DNA of 39,148 nt from Hyphomicrobiales bacterium (GTDB lineage: Bacteria > Pseudomonadota > Alphaproteobacteria > Rhizobiales > Rhizobiaceae), in assembly GCA_900471525.1 (NCBI GenBank), contig UCEZ01000079.1, positions 11,283 through 50,430 on the forward strand, given 5' to 3'. Positions 33,382 through 39,148 of the stretch are shown here, one piece after another (the first letter of the stretch is position 1; the number at the start of each line of letters is the position of its first letter). A program made the translations under genes and the position numbers. The notes below the pieces were generated by a model. That model saw only the letters and a list, made by a program, of their open reading frames with translations. It was not told where the DNA came from and did no database searches.

Positions 33382-33457
33382 TTGACAAAGAGTTTTTATG
33401 AGATATTTTTTGATGCAACGAAGTCGATATGAGCTTATTTGAGGCAAAATGCTTTGC
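33382..33457 (+). promoter_or_regulatory. promoter and operator of the hydroxylase/PanB-like pair
   Basis: Consensus -35 TTGACA (33382-33387), a 16-base spacer and TATTTT (33404-33409). The LacI-type site ATTTGAGGCA (33437-33446) follows about 28 bases later and overlaps the palindrome GGCAAA-ATGC-TTTGCC (33442-33457). A repressor here would block elongation or initiation. Confidence 0.5.
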
Positions 33458-33600
33458 CGAGATCGGAATGGCCGAAAATCCGCTCGGTGAGCCCCTATGG
33501 AGTAGTCGAGAAACGCGCGGCGGTCGTGCGAAATGACATCAGCTCTGCTGCTCGCGACCGGTGTGGCTCCGTCTCCAAGACATGGAAAGAGAGTTTTCTT

Positions 33601-34620
33601 ATGGACGACCTCAAGTTCGGAAAACGAAACAAGCGTGGTGACTGGGCACCAAATGATCCATTGGCGCCGGGACCGTTGCTGCTATTCCCGTGGAAGCCGA
33701 TGGCCGTATTGAAGTGGTTGCCCGGCTATTTCCTGCCGTGGAACGCTTTTTTCTTCCTGACCGCAATCGCCTTTTGGACTTGGCTGACCCCCGACGTCGA
33801 GACGATGAAAACGCTCGCCCCGGGCTGGATCGCCTGGCTCTTTGCCCGCAACGTGATCTGGGTACTTGCGTGGTACGGTGCCTTCGAGCTCGTGCTCTAC
33901 GTCAGGCGCCACCAAGGCAACGCGTTCAAGTTCAACGGAAAATGGCCCTCGGAGAACAAGAGCGATGTGTTCATGTTCAAGAGCCAGAACATCGACAATG
34001 CCATTCGCACATTCGCATCCGGCGTGCCGATCTGGACGGCCTACGAGGTGCTGATCCTCTGGGTCTTCTCGAACGGCTGGGTTCCGTGGCTGACCTGGGC
34101 CGACAATAAATGGTGGCTGCTCGGTTTTGGGCTGCTCATGCCTGTCATCCACGAGGTGCATTTCTATTGCATCCACCGCCTTATCCATGTTCCCATCCTC
34201 TACAAATGGATCCATTCGGTGCATCACAACTCGATTAATCCGACGCCGTGGTCGAGCCTTTCCATGCACCCGGTCGAACACGCTCTCTACTGGTCGGGCG
34301 CGTTGATTCATCTGGTCTTGCCCTCGCACCCGCTGCTTGCGCTCTATCATCTGCATATTGCGGGTACCGGTGCGATCGTGGGGCATATCGGTTTTGACAA
34401 GATCGTGGTCGGCGATGAAAAGGCGGTCGATACCCACACCTTCGCCCACTACCTCCATCACAAATATTTCGAGGTGAACTATGCCGACGGCACCCTACCG
34501 CTCGACCAATGGTTCGGCACCTTCCATGACGGCACCAAAGCGGGCGATGCCCTGATGGACGCGCGCTGGGAGAAGAAGAAGGCCAAGATGAGCGCGACAA
34601 ATCCAGGAGCGGGCGAATGA
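33601..34620 (+). CDS. sterol-desaturase/fatty-acid-hydroxylase superfamily protein
   Basis: 339 aa from the ATG at 33601, with GGAAAGAGAG upstream. A frame extension to 33439 would run through the operator. Membrane segments are near 45-66 (LPWNAFFFLTAIAFWTWL), 80-100, 140-160 and 170-190. The histidine clusters are HEVHFYCIHRLIH, HSVHHN, HPVEH and HTFAHYLHHKYFE, the diiron ligands of this family. Such enzymes hydroxylate C-H bonds in lipids or small molecules. Its stop overlaps the start of the PanB-like gene (ATGA, 34617-34620), a tight pairing that mirrors the desaturase/PanB operon at 22995-27484. The substrate is unknown. Confidence 0.88.
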   Translation: MDDLKFGKRNKRGDWAPNDPLAPGPLLLFPWKPMAVLKWLPGYFLPWNAFFFLTAIAFWTWLTPDVETMKTLAPGWIAWLFARNVIWVLAWYGAFELVLYVRRHQGNAFKFNGKWPSENKSDVFMFKSQNIDNAIRTFASGVPIWTAYEVLILWVFSNGWVPWLTWADNKWWLLGFGLLMPVIHEVHFYCIHRLIHVPILYKWIHSVHHNSINPTPWSSLSMHPVEHALYWSGALIHLVLPSHPLLALYHLHIAGTGAIVGHIGFDKIVVGDEKAVDTHTFAHYLHHKYFEVNYADGTLPLDQWFGTFHDGTKAGDALMDARWEKKKAKMSATNPGAGE

Positions 34621-35405
34621 CCTCCAGACCAACGGTTGCTGCCCTACGCGCGCTGAAGGGCAAGCGCCAGATACTGACGATACACGTGGATAGCAACGCC
34701 GAAGCTGCTGCCGCCGCCGAGGCGGGGGTCGAGATGTTCACCGGCGAGGTTGATCACAAACTGCCCGGAATTCGCGCTGCCGCCCCCGGCGTATTCATTC
34801 AAGCCGGCTACGCCCAGGGCGTGATGTCCAGCCCCGATACCGCGATCCGCGAAGCCTTCAAGGCGATCGAACTGGGCGCGGACGCGATCTACTTCGCCGG
34901 CGGGCTGCAGATTCTCGAGGCGATGGCCCGCGAGGGCATTCCGGTGACAGGTCACATCGGCTACGTTCCCCGCTGGCAGACATGGACCGGGGTACGTGCG
35001 GTCGGCAAGACTCCGGAAGAAGCGGTAGCGCTGTTTCGAAAAGCCAAGGACCTGGAGAATGCCGGCGCCTTCGCCGTCGAGATGGAGCTCATTCCGGTCG
35101 AGGTCGCAGATTTCATCACCCGCAACACCACGCTGATCACGGAAGGGATGGGCTGCGGTGGAGTGTGCGACACGCAGTATCTGTTTTCCTGTGACGTGCT
35201 CGGTACCAATGTCGGCCACTATCCCCGACACGCCAAGAGATACGCGGATCTAGCCGCAGAAGGAACGCGCCTGCAGCAGATGCGCGTTGACGCCTTCCGA
35301 GCCTTCGCTAAAGACGTCAGCACCGGCGACTACCCTGAACGGCGCCATGAAATCCATGTGGACAGCACAGTCCTGGAGCATCTTGAAAAGGCGGCAAACA
35401 TCTGA
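34617..35405 (+). CDS. second PanB-like protein (divergent ketopantoate hydroxymethyltransferase family)
   Basis: 262 aa. It shares the layout of the copy at 23989-24786: LKGKRQILTIHVDSNAEAAA, AAAPGVF, VTGHIGYVPRWQTWTG, KAKDLENAGAFAVEMELIPV, GMGCGGVCDTQYLFSCDVLG and HYPRHAKRY. The Mg-binding motif VGDSLG of true PanB is replaced (MFTGEVDHK), LADLPF becomes IQAGYAQ, and the conserved Lys after VMRAGANM is lost (AIYFAGG). A new cysteine-rich loop (GCGGVC) is present. It is likely an enzyme on a related but different C1 or aldol reaction. Translation is coupled to the hydroxylase. Confidence 0.8.
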   Translation: MTSRPTVAALRALKGKRQILTIHVDSNAEAAAAAEAGVEMFTGEVDHKLPGIRAAAPGVFIQAGYAQGVMSSPDTAIREAFKAIELGADAIYFAGGLQILEAMAREGIPVTGHIGYVPRWQTWTGVRAVGKTPEEAVALFRKAKDLENAGAFAVEMELIPVEVADFITRNTTLITEGMGCGGVCDTQYLFSCDVLGTNVGHYPRHAKRYADLAAEGTRLQQMRVDAFRAFAKDVSTGDYPERRHEIHVDSTVLEHLEKAANI

Positions 35406-36051
35406 GACGGTTGGTTCAACGGTAGAACCGTTATATCGCTTCGATCGACGGGGTATGACGAAACCCGATTCACTTATAACAGATTGGCCGCATAGGTGAT
35501 GCATTGCTTGTGGCTTAACGGTTCTTGGATAATTCGTTGAGGCATGAACACGTCCGCCGTCAGCTAGGAAAACTATCGTTTCGCAGCGAAGATCATTGCC
35601 GTGCGGTCTGGGGCAAGGTCACTGGCTCTGTCGCAAATTGGAGAAATCGTGGCAGAGGGGGCTCATGCACCTCAGCCCACGTTCAGCTCAATTGGCACGC
35701 GATCGTCGAGACGATCATACGCGACACCCATATTGACGCTGTGCGTGTCTGAGCTGCGGTCTGACGCTACGGTTTTCGATCAGTCCAAACACCGAGAAGA
35801 TCAGCAATGCGCTCAACTTGTAGATACGTTCCCTGCAAGGCTGCCATGATCGAACTCATCGCCGTGGACGTGACGTGGCGGAAACGCCACGTCACGTCCC
35901 GACACTGGCAAGCTCAAAACAACCAGAGCATGCACTGTTGTTGCATCCATGTCGCCAAGTCACTCTCGGAAAGCCGCATGGATAGCGCCGTCGGTGGCCA
36001 TGTCAAAAATCCTCTTCGTCTCATTGCAACGCTTCGAGCCGCGGGACCCTC
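35406..36051. other. non-coding or decayed region
   Basis: About 650 bases without a supportable gene; short plus-strand frames overlap each other and have no family pattern. It holds an inverted repeat AACGGT-AGA-ACCGTT (35418-35432) soon after the PanB-like stop and the perfect 15-bp hairpin at 35866-35899. The right end may contain decayed upstream parts of the CoA-transferase. Confidence 0.45.
35866..35899. repeat. perfect 15-bp hairpin with GAAA tetraloop
   Basis: GGACGTGACGTGGCG (35866-35880), loop GAAA (35881-35884), then CGCCACGTCACGTCC (35885-35899) with no mismatch. GAAA is a stable GNRA loop. No T-run follows on either strand, so a classical terminator is unlikely. Confidence 0.8.
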
Positions 36052-36733
36052 ATGGCCTTGAACGCGATGAAGGGTGAGAAAGCGCCGTCGCTTCCGCTTT
36101 CAGCCCCGACTTGGGGTTTCAGCGACGTCTATCTCGGTGGCAAGCCGGTAGAGTTGCATGACAAGCTGGCCACGACAATCCTCGACAGCGTCATCTTCAA
36201 GCTGGTTCCGGTCCAGCGCAACGCCTCGACGGCGATCGAAGCTGCTCTTGCGAAACTTCGCCCTGGATTGATCTATGTCCAGCTTTCCGCATTTGGAGAC
36301 CACGGACCCTGGGCGAATAGAAGAGGCTCACTCGTTCAAACAGCGACCGGCTTCAATAGCTGCTGCGCGCTCGGACACGCCGACAGAATTACCGTGTCAG
36401 ATTTTGGATCATGCCTCAGGGCAAATGATGGCACTTGGTGCGATTGCCGCACTGGAACATCGGGCGCGTCAGGGAGGCAGCTGGCAAGTGGATGTGTCGC
36501 TCGCAGCGACTGGTCGCTGGCTAAAATCTCTAGGCCGGCTCCCGAACGGGCTGCAATTTAAATATCCGGGACCGAGGCCAAAGGACATGTCTTCAATAGT
36601 GTCCTCAACCTTCGGGATTGTGCAAAGCGTAAGGCCGTCTGCAGATTTTTCTAAAACCGTTCTTCCCGAACTGAGTGCCGCTGTCCCCCTCGGCTCTGAC
36701 CCTCCCCGTTGGTCGGAGCAAAGGTCTGAATAG
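36052..36733 (+). pseudogene. family III CoA-transferase (CaiB/BaiF), frameshifted remnant
   Basis: Two overlapping frames carry successive parts of one family. The first (to about 36350) has LRPGLIYVQLSAFGDHGPWA then GSLVQTATGFN. The second (from about 36380) has LPCQILDHASGQMMALGAIA, RQGGSWQVDVSLAATGRWLK and the end PLGSDPPRW, the usual C-terminal pattern. A frameshift near 36340-36400 breaks the gene and the N-terminus is degraded. Intact members move CoA between carboxylic acids. The remnant suggests loss of an older catabolic step. Confidence 0.72.
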
Positions 36734-36782
36734 CGGAACAACGGCCAAGTGTCGTAAGGCGAGTCGCGCGATTGTTGCTTGC

Positions 36783-37511
36783 TCAGTTTGCCAAAGCAAT
36801 GCCATTGCGTTGCGCTTCGCGAACGACGTTTTCCGAGAAGCCGTGTTGAAGCGCGTCCTCGACGAATTCGCGCACTAGGAGACCCGCAGCCGGGTGGGAA
36901 CAACTGACAGCGATCGTTTGCCTGATAATGAGGAACGGTTCCGTTAAAACACGAAACCCTTCATGTTCGCTGATAAAGCGCTCCAGTGCCTGCTTTATGC
37001 CTGCAGAGGCCTCATGATTGCCGTTCACAAAAAGGTCGAGCGATTCCGCTGGCGTTGAAGCATGAACGATTTTGGCATGAGCGAGACGCCGCGCCAAATG
37101 GAGGTCGTATGCAGCGTTTCGTGTGACGCAGATTTTCACGCCGTCCGCATCGATATCAGGAAAGGAGCGGTACGGGCTCCCCTCCCGGACGACAAGCGTA
37201 CCTTCGATCAGAGCATAGGCCGGTGAGAATAAAAGCCTGTCTTCACGTGCCGGGTCGGCGGCGAGGAAGGCGATGTCCCATTCGTCCTGATCGACCTTTT
37301 CCAGAATTTTGGCCGCCGAGGGATAAGTGACAAATTCCACGCGACAACCGAGACGCTTTGAAAGGTCGCGGGCCAGTTCAACGCTGACACCTTCAAATTT
37401 TCCTGTAGCCGGATCGACGCCCACCAAGGCTATGTTGGCAAGGTTGACCGCCGCACGCAAGTAGCCCTTCGGTATCAGCGCGGCGCGCGAACGTGCAATT
37501 TCGTCGGTCAT
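36783..37511 (-). CDS. amino-acid-type solute-binding protein (SBP_bac_3) lacking a signal peptide
   Basis: 242 aa. GYLRAAVNLANIALVGVDPA, KFEGVSVELARDLSKRLGCR, DQDEWDIAFLAADPAREDRL, LFSPAYALIEGTLVV and the end QHGFSENVVREAQRNG are typical of family 3 binding proteins. The N-terminus (MTDEIARSRAALIPKG) is charged and has no hydrophobic core, so the product should stay in the cytoplasm unless exported otherwise. GAGGA precedes the ATG. It is the last gene of the hpaH-hpaI operon, 37 bases after hpaI. It may act as a cytosolic ligand binder or unusual enzyme; the role is unknown. Confidence 0.82.
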   Translation of the reverse strand: MTDEIARSRAALIPKGYLRAAVNLANIALVGVDPATGKFEGVSVELARDLSKRLGCRVEFVTYPSAAKILEKVDQDEWDIAFLAADPAREDRLLFSPAYALIEGTLVVREGSPYRSFPDIDADGVKICVTRNAAYDLHLARRLAHAKIVHASTPAESLDLFVNGNHEASAGIKQALERFISEHEGFRVLTEPFLIIRQTIAVSCSHPAAGLLVREFVEDALQHGFSENVVREAQRNGIALAN

Positions 37512-37548
37512 GTTTTCGATCCTCTACCGAATAGTGCATTCCTGTTGA

Positions 37549-38316
37549 TCAGCGTTGCTTGAACTTGGCTGCGAGCGCCTCGGTCCCGCGGGCGAGAAGA
37601 CCGACATCGATGCCGACCGCAGTGAAAGTCGTTCCAAGTTCGATGCAGCGGGCAGCAAAGGTTGTGTCCGGCGTCAGGATGCCTGCAGGTTTACCGAGAG
37701 CCGAAAGGCGGCTGATCGCATCCTCGACCGCAGCCACGACTTCGGGATGACCGGGCTCCCCTGGATATCCAAGGCTGGCGGCAAGATCCGCCGGGCCGAT
37801 GAAGACGCCATCGACGCCATCAACCTGTGCAATGGCTTCCAGTGCCTCGAGTGCCGCATGGGTTTCCAACTGCACCAGCAGACACAGTTCTTCTTCTGCC
37901 CGCCTGGCATAGCCCGCGACACGCCCAAAACGCGTCGCCCGCGTCAGTCCCGATACACCGCGGATACCGGCAGGGGGATAGCGCATGGCGGAGACCGCAG
38001 CTTCCGCTTCCGCACGGTTCTGCACATAAGGAATGAGGAGCGTCTGCGCGCCGATATCGAGGTAACGCTTGATCAGAACTGCATCATTGCTTGCGGGCCG
38101 CACGATCGCCGAGACATCGTAGGCCGCGACTGCCTGCAACTGCGGCAGCACCGTCAGGACGTCACTTGGCGAATGCTCGGTGTCGAACAGCAGCCAGTCG
38201 AAACCCGACGGGGCCACGATTTCAGCGGCATAGCTGCCCGGCAGACTGCACCAGAGACCGATCTGCTGCTTTTTTTCGAGCAGCGCCCGCTTGAAGCGAT
38301 TTTCCGGAAGGTTCAT
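37549..38316 (-). CDS. hpaI: HpcH/HpaI-family aldolase (4-hydroxy-2-oxoheptanedioate aldolase type)
   Basis: 255 aa from the ATG at 38316. The class II pyruvate-aldolase residues are visible: His48 in FDTEHSPSD, Arg73 in IVRPASND, Glu152 in VQLETHAALEAL and Asp177 in FIGPADLAASLG, matching His45, Arg70, Glu149 and Asp175 of E. coli HpaI. The enzyme splits 4-hydroxy-2-oxo acids to pyruvate and an aldehyde (succinic semialdehyde in the homoprotocatechuate route). It starts 8 bases after the hpaH-like stop. The exact substrate in this strain is open, since the family also takes other 2-keto-3-deoxy acids. Confidence 0.88.
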   Translation of the reverse strand: MNLPENRFKRALLEKKQQIGLWCSLPGSYAAEIVAPSGFDWLLFDTEHSPSDVLTVLPQLQAVAAYDVSAIVRPASNDAVLIKRYLDIGAQTLLIPYVQNRAEAEAAVSAMRYPPAGIRGVSGLTRATRFGRVAGYARRAEEELCLLVQLETHAALEALEAIAQVDGVDGVFIGPADLAASLGYPGEPGHPEVVAAVEDAISRLSALGKPAGILTPDTTFAARCIELGTTFTAVGIDVGLLARGTEALAAKFKQR

Positions 38317-38324
38317 GTTTTCAC

Positions 38325-39107
38325 CTATACGAAAGCGACGCCGATAGCACCGATCGGGCCATAATCCGCGTGGATGACGTCGCCAGCGGCGATGTCGACG
38401 GGCCGCGTAAAGGAGCCCGCCAGCACGATCTGCCCCTTTTCCAGTTTGCCACCAACCGCATGGAGCTTGTTGACGAGCCAGGCGATCCCTGCCGCGGGAT
38501 GTCCCATGACGGCCGCCGAAACGCCGGATTCCTCGATGATCCCGTTCTTGGAGAGTGTTGCGCCGATCCATCGGATATCGACATCCATCGGACGGATGAC
38601 ACGGCCTCCGACGACGATGGCGCCGAAAGCGGCGTTGTCGGCAATGGTATCGGTGATCGCGCGGGGGACCTCGGTTCTGTAATCGATGATTTCGAGTGCC
38701 GGAACGATGAATTCAGTGGCGCGCATGACGTCATAGATGCGCGCATTTGGGCCTTGGAGATCTTCGCCCATGATGAAAGCCAGCTCAACCTCGAGCCGCG
38801 GCTTGATGAAGAGGTCGGCCCTGATCTGGGCGCCATCGTTGAACAGAGCATCATCAAGGATGCGCCCATAATCCGGCTCGGTCATCTTCGATGCCATCTG
38901 CATGGCACGCGACGTCAGACCGATCTTGTGGCCCGCGACGCGCGCGCCCTTGGCAATCCTGCCTTCCGCCCAAAGATCCTGGATGCGGTAAGCATCCTCG
39001 ATCTCGATGTGCGGATAGGTCTTGCTGAGCTGCGGGACCGGCACGCGGTTTTCCCCAGCGGTCAGCAATGCCTGTGCCGCAGCGCAGCGCTCTTCATCCG
39101 TCAACAT
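38325..39107 (-). CDS. hpaH: 2-oxohept-3-enedioate hydratase-like protein
   Basis: 260 aa against 267 for the E. coli enzyme. It belongs to the 2-keto-4-pentenoate hydratase family: VAGHKIGLTSRAMQ, metal ligands Glu106 and Glu108 in RLEVELAF and Glu139 in ALEIIDYR, and GHPAAGIAWLVNKLHA near the end. It hydrates 2-oxo-hept-3-enedioate to the substrate of the aldolase encoded next. Both are lower-pathway steps of homoprotocatechuate-type ring degradation. GGGAGA stands 10 bases before the ATG. Upstream genes of this operon lie outside the window. Confidence 0.88.
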   Translation of the reverse strand: MLTDEERCAAAQALLTAGENRVPVPQLSKTYPHIEIEDAYRIQDLWAEGRIAKGARVAGHKIGLTSRAMQMASKMTEPDYGRILDDALFNDGAQIRADLFIKPRLEVELAFIMGEDLQGPNARIYDVMRATEFIVPALEIIDYRTEVPRAITDTIADNAAFGAIVVGGRVIRPMDVDIRWIGATLSKNGIIEESGVSAAVMGHPAAGIAWLVNKLHAVGGKLEKGQIVLAGSFTRPVDIAAGDVIHADYGPIGAIGVAFV

Positions 39108-39148
39108 GGGTGTCGTTCTCCCGTTTGTTTATTTGATTGGCGCGCGCG

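Overview
The window looks like part of a large conjugative (or recently conjugative) plasmid or integrated element from an alphaproteobacterium of the Rhizobiaceae (Rhizobium / Agrobacterium / Sinorhizobium type). The basis is the GC-rich coding with AT-rich promoters, an AvhB/VirB-type P-like type IV secretion system, rhizobial MocE-type oxygenase genes, and a patchwork of LacI-controlled catabolic operons. No rRNA, tRNA, CRISPR array or intact insertion sequence was seen.

Region 1 (1-7410) is the relaxase end plus an accessory island. A relaxase with an HxHxH motif runs in from the left edge. Next comes a minus-strand operon of three genes: a one-domain ubiquitin-like protein, an E2-like/E1 (ThiF-type) fusion and a DUF6527 protein. 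This is a compact bacterial ubiquitin-like conjugation system. It is divergent from an XRE-ImmA/IrrE metalloprotease gene that overlaps a PIN-domain gene. The shared promoter region holds a perfect palindrome (TTCAGTT-GATG-AACTGAA), which suggests the XRE-ImmA protein controls both sides. A hairpin-dense non-coding block, a good rho-independent terminator and a DUF3800 gene follow. This island is the best candidate for an under-described (possibly defence) system.

Region 2 (7411-22403) is a near-complete type IV secretion cluster, read leftwards: virB1, B2, B3, B4, a lytic transglycosylase built into a VirB5-like frame, virB5, a 57-aa lipoprotein (VirB7 or entry exclusion), virB6, a 77-aa membrane protein with a GTG start, a 123-aa exported protein, virB8, B9, B10, B11 and virD4. 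Most of these genes touch or overlap by 1-8 bases. Divergent from virB1 are two exported proteins, the second a degenerate nuclease of the thermonuclease (SNase) fold. A 68-aa HTH protein converges on it, with the two stop codons abutting.

Region 3 (22404-35405) is a set of catabolic modules. One operon encodes a membrane desaturase-type oxygenase, a MocE-type Rieske ferredoxin, a ferredoxin reductase, a PanB-like protein and PurU (formyl-tetrahydrofolate deformylase), with a divergent LacI-type regulator. A CUT2 sugar-type ABC transporter and a second LacI regulator follow. A second pair then joins a sterol-desaturase-type hydroxylase to another PanB-like protein. The logic resembles rhizopine (3-O-methyl-scyllo-inosamine) demethylation by MocDEF: an oxygenase frees a one-carbon unit and folate enzymes deal with it. 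The true substrate cannot be read from sequence.

Region 4 (35406-39148) holds a non-coding stretch with a perfect 15-bp hairpin, a decayed family III CoA-transferase, and a minus-strand operon of hpaH-like hydratase, hpaI-like aldolase and an amino-acid-type solute-binding protein without a signal peptide. The first two are the last steps of homoprotocatechuate-type ring-cleavage product degradation.
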